Part shown: positions 57,335 through 64,000 of the stretch, piece by piece
Position numbering within the stretch: the first letter of the stretch is position 1
How the letters are laid out: every line of letters starts with the position of its first letter
Origin: Anderseniella sp963700895
Lineage (GTDB): Bacteria; Pseudomonadota; Alphaproteobacteria; Rhizobiales; Aestuariivirgaceae
Length of the DNA stretch: 64,000 nt
Reading direction: 5' to 3'
Assembly: GCA_963700895.1 (NCBI GenBank)
Contig: CAVOZI010000020.1
Coordinates: forward strand, 24,454 to 88,453
Program-made: the position numbers and the translations under genes
The notes under the pieces: generated by a model
Databases searched by the model: none
The model's input: only the letters and a program-made list of their open reading frames with translations
What the model was told of the DNA's origin: nothing

Positions 57335-58066
57335 TCAATCAGCTTCTGAGAACTTTTTCATAAACTGGACTAGTGCGGGAGGGTCGGTAATTTCAAGCGA
57401 CCGATATCCAACCTTGCAAAATCCCTGCTTTTCCAACTCATCAAGATACGCCTGTACACTCTTGCGAGAGAGGTTGCACATCGTTGCCAGTTCGTCATGC
57501 GTGAGTGGCAGTTGGATCGGCATGTTGGCCGGAGCGGTGAGGTCGACTTCGCTTATTGTCATCAACCTTGAGATTAATCTTAAGCGATAATCCCGCACCA
57601 GAAGGTCGAGACCTGAACGCAAAATAAGATTAAAATCAAGAAGCTGCAAATTATCAAGGGCTTTTGCAAACTCTGCGCTAGTATCACGGATTTGCAAGTA
57701 AGCAGGGCGGCGCAGGATGGTTAGGCGCGTCGGGCCCCTGGCAGTGGCTGAGAATATGCGGGCGACATCAAAATGAAGGCCGGCTATGCCAAACCAGCCG
57801 CCCTCACGTTTCAGGTGAACATTCAGTAGGCCATATATTGGATGAGGGCAGGCCAATATTACTGAACCCTCGGCAACTGCGCAAAGCATAGGAGAGGGAT
57901 CCTCGGCGTGAAAAATAGGTTCCTCATTAGCAAAACTGCGGAATTCTATCTTGGCCAGGATTGCTGACTTGAGCTCGGATGACTGGTTGCTCAGCCAGCC
58001 GCGTTCCAAGAGCTTGCCAATATCATTGGCGGTAGCTTGCTGCTTCGAGTTTTCGTTCTTGGTCAA
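57335..58066 (-). CDS. Crp/Fnr-family transcriptional regulator
   Basis: About 243 residues from TTG at 58064-58066. N-terminal cyclic-nucleotide-like beta roll (IEFRSFANEEPIFHAEDPSPMLCAVAEGSVIL, HPIYGLLNVHLKREGGWFGIAG) and C-terminal winged helix (PIQLPLTHDELATMCNLSRKSVQAYLDELEKQGFCKVGYRSLEI). No N-terminal cysteine cluster for an iron-sulfur centre is seen, so it is not a classical FNR. Diverges from the second DUF3604 gene and likely controls it; converges with the BASS gene. Confidence 0.83.
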   Translation of the reverse strand: MTKNENSKQQATANDIGKLLERGWLSNQSSELKSAILAKIEFRSFANEEPIFHAEDPSPMLCAVAEGSVILACPHPIYGLLNVHLKREGGWFGIAGLHFDVARIFSATARGPTRLTILRRPAYLQIRDTSAEFAKALDNLQLLDFNLILRSGLDLLVRDYRLRLISRLMTISEVDLTAPANMPIQLPLTHDELATMCNLSRKSVQAYLDELEKQGFCKVGYRSLEITDPPALVQFMKKFSEAD

Positions 58067-58204
58067 ATCCTTGAAGTCTCCATATCCGCGTTGAGCTTTG
58101 TACTCTTTGCAGCCTGCAGCAGCTAACCGCCTACATGAGTAGAAGCCTCGGCGAGAATGCGTCTCGCATTATCGGATCTGCTCAATTAGGCCTCAAATTT
58201 TGAT

Positions 58205-58222
58205 CGACGCGCTCGAGCGTCG
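58205..58222. promoter_or_regulatory. Candidate operator in the Crp/Fnr - DUF3604 divergent spacer
   Basis: CGACGC-GCTCGA-GCGTCG is an inverted repeat containing an inner palindrome CGCTCGAGCG, about 120 bases before the DUF3604 start. Its symmetry suits a dimeric regulator such as the adjacent Crp/Fnr protein; it does not match the usual TTGAT-N4-ATCAA box. Confidence 0.3.
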
Positions 58223-58343
58223 GGGAACGCCTGGAAAAGATAGGCAATGACCGGGCATCAAAAAGTAACTGGATGGACAATGTTGACTTCCCTGTGTGTT
58301 TTACTGACACCTCCGTTACGCCTAGGCAGTGTGGAGGCAAATG

Positions 58344-60296
58344 ATGACGATCAGAACGTTGGGGAAAAATCTAGTTTCGATGACGGCAGTGCTGGCGCTC
58401 TCAGTTGCCGCTTCAGGGACGGTTATGGCCCAGGATTCGGTCGATCTTTCTGCGGAGGGAGCGAAGATATACAAGGGCAAGCCCTATTCGCCGTACGCGG
58501 ACCGCAAGTTCCCGACCAACGTTTACTTTGGCGACACGCATGTTCACACGGCGTTGTCGGCCGATGCAGGCGGTGGTGGCACCCGGCTGCTGCCAAGGGA
58601 TTCCTACCGCTTTGCCCGCGGCGAACAGGTGATCTCCAACACCGGTCAGCCCGTCAAGCTGCGTACGCCGTTGGACTTCTACATGATCACCGACCACAGC
58701 GATGGTATGGGCGCAATCGTCGATATTCTGAAAGGTGCTCCAAATATTGTAGCCGATCCGGTTGGGAAAAGGTTTCACGAGGCGTTCAGCAAGGGTGGTC
58801 AAGCTGCTGGTCAGGCCGCCAAGGAGATGACCTCGTTGTTTGCTCAAGGTAAAATGCCTGCGGCATTAAACTACCAACCCGGGAACCCTGCTTATAGAAC
58901 AACCTGGGAAGACATCGTCAAGGCAGCCGAGGAGTTTAATGAACCAGGCAAGTTCACGACCTTCTTCGCCTTCGAATGGACGTCCTTGGTCAAAGGCAAC
59001 AACTTGCACCGCAACGTGATCTTCCGCGATGAGGCAGACAAGGTGCTGCAGATCGTGCCCTACACGACGACGCCGCCAGTAGGCAGCCCTAACCCGCGCG
59101 AGCTGTGGAAATGGCTCGAGAACTATGAGGCCAAAACAGGGGGGCGGGTTCTTGCCATTCCCCACAACGGCAACCTGTCGAACGGCATGATGTTTGCCAC
59201 CAGAGACGACTTTGATGGTGGAAAACCCCTTGATGCCGAATATGCGAAGGTCCGAGCCAAGTGGGAGCGACTTTATGAGGTAACGCAGAACAAGGGAGAC
59301 GGTGAAGCACATCCGTCACTATCGCCCACCGACGAGTTTGCCGACTTCGAGACCTGGGACGCGGGCAATCTTGATCTGAGTGAGAAGAAGACACCCGAAA
59401 TGCTGCCGCATGAATATGCCCGCTCGGGCCTAAAACTCGGCCTTGAAATGGAAGCCAAGCTTGGGGCCAACCCATTCAAGTTTGGTCTGGTAGGCGCGAG
59501 CGACAATCACATTGGGCTGACAACGCCAGACAATGACAATTTCTTCGGCAAGTTTACGCAGTACGAACCGAGCCCGCATCGTGCGTCGCATATCTCTCGC
59601 AAGAGTGAGCTCGGCGGCAAAGACCTTTATTCGTGGCAGTATATCACTGCCGGCCTCACAGCTGTGTGGGCGACGGAAAACAGCCGCGGAGCTATCTGGG
59701 ATGGCATGCAGCGCCGCGAAGTGTATGCAACCACGGGCCCGCGCATACGTGTCCGGTTCTTTGGTGGCTTCGATTTTACGGCCGATGACGTCAAGGGCCG
59801 GAACCTGGCTGAGATCGGCTATAGCAAGGGCGTACCAATGGGGACAGACATGTCTGGCACGCCAGATGGGAAATCGCCGAGTTTTCTGATCTATGCCTTG
59901 CGGGATCCTGAAGGTGCGAACCTCGACCGTATCCAGATCATAAAGGGCTGGCTCGACAAGGACGGTGAAGCGCAGGAAAAGGTCTATGATGTGGCGTGGT
60001 CCGACAACCGCAAGCAGGATGCAGACGGCAAGCTTCCGCCAGTGGGCGATACGGTAGACCTTTCGGTACCCAGCTGGACCAACACGATCGGTGCCCCAGA
60101 GCTTGGCGCTGTCTGGCAGGACCCGGATTTTGACCCTACACTGAAGGCGTTCTACTATGCCCGCGTAATTGAAATTCCAACACCTCGATGGACGGCCTAC
60201 GACAGGGTGAAGTTCAATGTCGACCTGGATGATAGTATCCCTCTCAAAGCGCAAGAGCGGGCCTATACTTCGCCGATCTGGTACAATCCGTCATGA
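58344..60296 (+). CDS. DUF3604 domain protein (exported, PHP-like), paralogue 2
   Basis: About 650 residues, clearly a paralogue of the gene at 53236: both share YFGDTHVHTALSADAGGGGTRLLPRDSYRFARGE-type motifs, ITDHSDGMG, HRNVIFRDEAD, AIPHNGNLSNGMMF, DPEGANLDRIQIIKGW and a common end (RVIEIPTPRWTAYDRVK, AQERAYTSPIWYNPS). A signal peptide (TAVLALSVAASGTVMA) sits at the N-terminus; ATG 58344 is preferred because GGAGG is six bases upstream. The stop overlaps the start of the next small gene (ATGA), so they are coupled. Histidine motifs suggest bound metal; catalysis unproven. Confidence 0.86.
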   Translation: MTIRTLGKNLVSMTAVLALSVAASGTVMAQDSVDLSAEGAKIYKGKPYSPYADRKFPTNVYFGDTHVHTALSADAGGGGTRLLPRDSYRFARGEQVISNTGQPVKLRTPLDFYMITDHSDGMGAIVDILKGAPNIVADPVGKRFHEAFSKGGQAAGQAAKEMTSLFAQGKMPAALNYQPGNPAYRTTWEDIVKAAEEFNEPGKFTTFFAFEWTSLVKGNNLHRNVIFRDEADKVLQIVPYTTTPPVGSPNPRELWKWLENYEAKTGGRVLAIPHNGNLSNGMMFATRDDFDGGKPLDAEYAKVRAKWERLYEVTQNKGDGEAHPSLSPTDEFADFETWDAGNLDLSEKKTPEMLPHEYARSGLKLGLEMEAKLGANPFKFGLVGASDNHIGLTTPDNDNFFGKFTQYEPSPHRASHISRKSELGGKDLYSWQYITAGLTAVWATENSRGAIWDGMQRREVYATTGPRIRVRFFGGFDFTADDVKGRNLAEIGYSKGVPMGTDMSGTPDGKSPSFLIYALRDPEGANLDRIQIIKGWLDKDGEAQEKVYDVAWSDNRKQDADGKLPPVGDTVDLSVPSWTNTIGAPELGAVWQDPDFDPTLKAFYYARVIEIPTPRWTAYDRVKFNVDLDDSIPLKAQERAYTSPIWYNPS

Positions 60297-60890
60297 ACAT
60301 GGGCCGAAGGTTGGCCAGGTGCCTGGCGGCCGCGGCAATTGCCGCGATGGCCGCCGGACAGCTGGAAGCGAATGCCTGCGGCTTCGAACGGCCGTTAGAC
60401 CAGCAACGGGGCTTTCTCAACTGGATTTATCCAGACTCTTTTCACATATCAACGGCGATCTGGCAGGGGCAGGCTCAGGGCAGAGCTGGGGCGGGACGTC
60501 GCCTTGCGGGCATCCAGCAAGCTTTTGGTGAACACTGCCTACCGCAAGACGATGGCTACATTGTCCAAGTTCGCCCAGCGCCTTGAAACGGGACGCTCAG
60601 TCAAACAAGGCAAGCCATTTGTCGTACTGCTTTTGGAGCCGATGCTCTGGAGCCGTATTGAGCCCGGAGCGGGCTCCGGCTCACTTCGCGTTCACATCAA
60701 TCAGCCGGCCGATGGTGAACCGGTGTTGATTACGGAGCGGGTTGTTCTCGAAGCAATAAACCGGGGCACAGTCACCTTCGAGGAAGCCTATCATCAAGGC
60801 TACCTGCGGCTTTATGGCGACGAGGTTGGCATTACCGAAATCCGCAGATTGTTTGCGCGTATAACAATTAAGCCCGCACACGATAGTTGA
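60293..60890 (+). pseudogene. Exported hypothetical protein, apparent frameshift near 60466
   Basis: ATG 60293 overlaps the DUF3604 stop. The first part has a signal peptide (RCLAAAAIAAMAAGQLEANA) and CGFERPLDQQRGFLNWIYP. The frame stops at 60586, while the next frame continues with a well-composed sequence (VALRASSKLLVNTAYRKTM, FVVLLLEPMLWSRIEPG, EPVLITERVVLEAINRG) to a stop at 60890. Removing one G from the GGGG run at 60466-60469 joins the halves into about 198 residues. It is either one broken gene or two overlapping ones; a single gene is more likely because the second half lacks its own start signals. No function recognised. Confidence 0.55.
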
Positions 60891-61037
60891 TGGCCGACGG
60901 CACTGGGGTCTCGAATTATTCAACGAAAGACCGAAGGGCCGCTGACGGCCGGAAGTGATGCTGTGGACGGCTCATCCACCGGCATCGCGATGTGCCAAAG
61001 TTGCGGTGTTTAAGGAACCGCCAGGAAGGAGCCATCC

Positions 61038-61736
61038 ATAAATAAGATTAGCATAATTGGTCTGGACATCGCGAAGAACGTGTTTCAGGTGCACGGCATT
61101 GATGGTTCTGGAGAGCCTGTTGCCCGCCGGCAATTGAAGCGCGGTGGGGTGCTGGCTTTCTTCGGCAAGTTGCCGCCCTGTCTTGTTGGCATGGAAGCGT
61201 GTGTCACGTCGCACCATTGGGCTCGTGAGATTGAGAAGCTGGGCCATGATGTGCGGATGATGCCGCCGCGCTACGTGAAACCGTATCTTAAGCGCAACAA
61301 GAATGATGCCGCTGATGCGGAAGCCATTTGTGAGGCTGTGCAGCGGCCGACCATACGGTTCGTGCCGATCAAAACCCCGGTGCAACAATCGGTACTGATG
61401 CTGCATCGAACCCGCCAGCTGTTTGTCCATCAGCGCACGACCCTGATCAATGCGATCCGTGCCCACATGGCTGAGTTCGGCATTGTTGCCGGTGTGGGCC
61501 GCAATGGTGTGGAAGCTCTGTTGAAGGTTGTGTTTGAAGGCGCAGATGGTGCCCTATCAGTGATCCGACGTGCCAAGATACTGGGATACACAAAACATCC
61601 CTGGCTGGTCAGGCTGATGGAGCGGCGATCGACAATGATTGCTGCCATCGCGCTCGCCAACAAGATCGCCCGCATGGCCTGGGCGATGATGGCACGCAAT
61701 GAGACCTACAGAACACCGCTGGCTCAGCCGGCATAG
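61038..61736 (+). pseudogene. IS110-family transposase remnant, internally deleted, start codon degenerate
   Basis: The N-terminal DEDD domain of an IS110 transposase is recognisable (ISIIGLDIAKNVFQVHG with the first Asp, VGMEACVTSHHWAREIEKLGHDVRMMPPRYVKPYLKRNKNDAADAEAICEAV). The C-terminus (RRSTMIAAIALANKIARMAWAMM) is also normal. About 100 residues between them, including the serine-containing second catalytic domain, are missing; the junction is near 61545-61560. The conventional start (M-N-K-I-S) is ATA at 61038, so no ATG remains; GTG at 61080 is the next usable codon. Inactive on its own. Confidence 0.8.
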
Positions 61737-62025
61737 AACGAACAAACAGTCAGGCGGACTCAAGACCCGCGCAACGAGGTTGGAAAGGGCAACCATCTGA
61801 TAACGCACCCACGCCAGTCGGCCCAAAGATAGGGACAACCCAAAAGTGCCACTGCGCCTTTGAAGCGCGTAGAAATGACCGGGACCCAATCTGCGGAGAG
61901 CATTATGGCCAGCGGCCGTGTGAAGTGCCGCATCAACAGGCCGAACACATGGCAGCTCCGACCAGCACGGTGAGATCAGTCAAAACCCTTGACAGCAAGG
62001 AGCCGTCCACACATGGAATTCTCCC
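61737..62025. other. Tail of the IS110 remnant and spacer before ppiC
   Basis: About 290 bases without a gene, containing IS110-type downstream sequence with no terminal inverted repeats (as normal for IS110). I could not fix its right end. Confidence 0.4.
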
Positions 62026-62862
62026 ATGAAAATTCGCAAAATCCTGAAATCTCCGCTTGTCCATTTCGTCTTGATCGGGGCCATTCTCTTTGCCGCTTTT
62101 GATGTCATCGGGGATCAACCCGAACAGCAGGACACTAAGGCGATCAATCTCACGCAGGAAGCAGCTGGACGGCTTGTCGAACAGTTCACCGCCACATGGA
62201 ACCGTCCACCGTCTCCGCAGGAACTGGACGGGCTGATGCGGTCCTGGGCGCTGGAAGAGGCGTATGTGCGTGAAGCCTTGGCCCTTGGCTTGGATCGGGG
62301 CGACCAGGTGGTGCGGCAGCGGCTGAACCTGAAAATGCAGTTTGTTGCGGAGGCCGGTGCGGCCGCGCTGAAACCGGACGCCACCACGTTGCAGAATTAT
62401 CTGGAAGGAAATCCAGATCGCTTCATGAAACCTGCACGTATCGCGTTCGACCAGCTGCTGTTGCCGAATAATCAACCCGAGCTAGTCAAACAGATCCGCG
62501 CTCGCCTGGCGAATGGTGCCGATCCCAAGACGCTCGGTTCGCCGAGCCTTCTGCCCGGTTCGGTCGCCATGACTTCCGCACCAATCGTCGAACGAACGTT
62601 CGGAACGGGCTTTCACGAGGCTCTTGCCGCCTTGCCGGTGGGTGATTGGTCAGGCCCGGTCCAGAGCGGTTATGGCTGGCATCTGGTGCGCATCACGGAC
62701 AAATCAGAGCCCTTGCTCCCGCCATTGTCCGATATCCGAGACCGCGTGGAGACTGAATGGCGTGCAGCAAAAACCCGGGAGGTGCGGGAAAACTTCGGCC
62801 AGGCGCTGCTCAAGCGCTACTCCGTCAATCTGCCGCGCGCGGAAGAGGTGCTGGCCAAATGA
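62026..62862 (+). CDS. Membrane-anchored PpiC-type peptidyl-prolyl isomerase
   Basis: 278 residues. A single N-terminal membrane anchor (SPLVHFVLIGAILFAAFDVI, about 9-28) is followed by a SurA-N-like helical region (SPQELDGLMRSWALEEAYVREALALGLDRGDQVVRQRL) and a parvulin-like isomerase domain (IAFDQLLLPNNQ, ALPVGDWSGPVQSGYGWHLVRI). It folds or quality-controls exported proteins in the periplasm. The stop overlaps the start of the HupE/UreJ-like gene by ATGA, so the two are coupled. Probable role: maturation of a neighbouring secreted enzyme (inference). Confidence 0.82.
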   Translation: MKIRKILKSPLVHFVLIGAILFAAFDVIGDQPEQQDTKAINLTQEAAGRLVEQFTATWNRPPSPQELDGLMRSWALEEAYVREALALGLDRGDQVVRQRLNLKMQFVAEAGAAALKPDATTLQNYLEGNPDRFMKPARIAFDQLLLPNNQPELVKQIRARLANGADPKTLGSPSLLPGSVAMTSAPIVERTFGTGFHEALAALPVGDWSGPVQSGYGWHLVRITDKSEPLLPPLSDIRDRVETEWRAAKTREVRENFGQALLKRYSVNLPRAEEVLAK

Positions 62863-63857
62863 GGCGGCTTCTGCTGGTATTTCTGACCATTCTCGCAACC
62901 TGTCAGCCGGTCCTGCTGTCTGCCCATGCGCTCGATCCGGGTTATCTGGATCTCGTTGCGCTGGGAGAAAACCGCTGGCGGGTAACGTGGCGCATGCCGA
63001 ACGTAAGCGGTCGCCCGATGCCAATCGAGGCCCGGCTGCCCGATACCTGTTCTCACGAGCCACCACCACCGCCGGTGTTCGACGGGCGTGCCTGGACGAC
63101 CGGCTGGATCGCTACCTGCCCGGGCGGTTTAACGAATGGTACAATTGAAATTCAGGGGCTCGATCGCACCATGACAGACACACTGGTCCGATACGAGTTG
63201 GAGCCAGGCAAGACACAGGTCTACCGTCTGACAGCTGAAGAGACGGCTTTCACCGTACCCTCGGACCCGGGCGTCCTTGATATCCTGTCGAGTTACATCT
63301 CGCTTGGTGTTACGCATATCCTCGAAGGCATCGACCATCTGCTCTTCGTCTTTGCACTGCTGCTTCTCATCAGTGGCCGGGCCCGTTTGTTTTGGGCAAT
63401 CACGGCATTCACTCTGGCACATAGTATAACTCTTGGCGCGGCCGCCCTTGGCTGGGTGAACATACCATCTCCTCCGGTTGAGGCGGTGATTGCGCTTTCG
63501 ATTGTTTTCCTGGCTTATGAACTGACTTTTGCGCAAACGGACCGCGACCCAGTGACCCAAAGGTTTCCCTGGATCGTCTCGTTTGCCTTCGGTCTCATTC
63601 ACGGCCTGGGTTTTGCGGGAGCGCTGCGTGAGATCGGTTTGCCGGAAGGTGACATTCCTCTGGCCTTGTTCTCCTTCAATATTGGCGTCGAACTCGGGCA
63701 ACTTCTGTTTATCGCAGCCGTCGTTACCATCGGCATCACGGCGCGACATGTTTTTCCGAAAGTGCAAAAACAGTCGTCTGCTCTGACGCGAATGGCAAGT
63801 TATGGAATTGGTAGTCTGGCAGCATACTGGGTGATCGAGAGAGTTGCGTCTTTCTGA
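62859..63857 (+). CDS. HupE/UreJ-like membrane protein with an N-terminal periplasmic domain
   Basis: 332 residues starting at ATG 62859. A signal-like N-terminus (LLLVFLTILATCQPVLLSAHA) and a beta-rich periplasmic region (YLDLVALGENRWRVTWRMPN, two Cys in DTCSHE and ATCPGG) precede five to six membrane segments with the HupE/UreJ-type motif THILEGIDHLLFVFALLLL and HGLGFAGALREIG. HupE proteins transport nickel or cobalt; the histidine/aspartate-bearing segment (EGIDH) could be a metal site here. Coupled to ppiC. Transport of metal for a DUF3604 or other enzyme is inference. Confidence 0.8.
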   Translation: MRRLLLVFLTILATCQPVLLSAHALDPGYLDLVALGENRWRVTWRMPNVSGRPMPIEARLPDTCSHEPPPPPVFDGRAWTTGWIATCPGGLTNGTIEIQGLDRTMTDTLVRYELEPGKTQVYRLTAEETAFTVPSDPGVLDILSSYISLGVTHILEGIDHLLFVFALLLLISGRARLFWAITAFTLAHSITLGAAALGWVNIPSPPVEAVIALSIVFLAYELTFAQTDRDPVTQRFPWIVSFAFGLIHGLGFAGALREIGLPEGDIPLALFSFNIGVELGQLLFIAAVVTIGITARHVFPKVQKQSSALTRMASYGIGSLAAYWVIERVASF

Positions 63858-63879
63858 GCAGGCTTCATGGCGCTGTCAA

Positions 63880-63987
63880 ATGCGCATTGCCAAAGGATTG
63901 GACTATAGCTCAACGCCTCAGTTTGTTCGGGCATTCAAAGATTGGACAGGTGTGACGCCTGGGTCGGTCCGAAGCTTGTCAAGCTGA
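63880..63987 (+). pseudogene. C-terminal fragment of an AraC-family regulator
   Basis: Thirty-five codons reading MRIAKGLDYSSTPQFVRAFK then DWTGVTPGSVRSLSS and a stop. This is the end of an AraC/XylS-type helix-turn-helix (normally IA..LGYSS..FSRAF...TG.TP..YR). Nothing upstream encodes the rest, since the HupE stop is only 22 bases away. It is most likely a leftover of a disrupted regulator. The fragment may extend into the next window only as non-coding sequence. Confidence 0.6.
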
Positions 63988-64000
63988 ACGCAACCTGGGT

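Overview
The window reads as chromosomal DNA of a GC-rich alphaproteobacterium, most likely of the Hyphomicrobiales (Rhizobiales) or a close relative. The evidence is gene content and order: greA, carB, trxB and a LysR gene lie together; carA, yqeY, dnaG and rpoD lie together in typical alphaproteobacterial fashion; and DUF992, DUF3422, DUF2924 and RHH_4 proteins are present. The genus cannot be named from sequence alone.

Layout. 1-30 kb is mostly core: a flavin monooxygenase, aspartate aminotransferase, an outer-membrane barrel, a DUF992 protein and msrP, then lysR-trxB and greA, an atypical receiver protein, carB, an L,D-transpeptidase, modABC with modE, a SulP carrier, an agmatinase-like enzyme with carA, yqeY, a LysR-like regulator, dnaG and rpoD. 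30-33 kb holds an AT-richer orphan gene between short palindromic repeats. 33-46 kb holds a GNAT-nitrilase-SbtA-SbtB-carbonic anhydrase-copper ATPase string (bicarbonate uptake plus metal export), a GMC dehydrogenase pair, a SIMPL protein, DUF3422 and a flavin amine oxidase whose domain order is circularly permuted, ending at a tRNA-Met. From there to the end is an accessory region: a serine recombinase with DUF2924, an IS1182 element, a TetR/sulfatase pair, an outer-membrane protein with a DUF3604 protein, a BASS-type transporter, a Crp/Fnr regulator, a second DUF3604 protein, an IS110 remnant, a PpiC-type isomerase, a HupE/UreJ-like permease and an AraC-type fragment.

How the genes may work together. 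ModABC/ModE supplies and senses molybdate, which MsrP needs. SbtA, SbtB and carbonic anhydrase form a compact inorganic-carbon unit. The 50.7-63.9 kb accessory block encodes secreted hydrolases (a sulfatase and two DUF3604 paralogues), an outer-membrane channel-like protein, an inner-membrane anion symporter, a periplasmic folding factor and a metal-permease-like protein. It looks like an uncharacterised periplasmic catabolic system, although its substrate cannot be read from the sequence.

Quality warning. At least five genes (DUF992, msrP, carB, sulP and a secreted protein at 60.3 kb) are broken by apparent single-base indels, and a YjbQ-family gene carries an internal UAG. Because carB is a core gene with an otherwise intact protein on both sides, uncorrected sequencing or assembly error is a serious possibility for all of them. 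Functional conclusions about those genes should wait for read-level checking.
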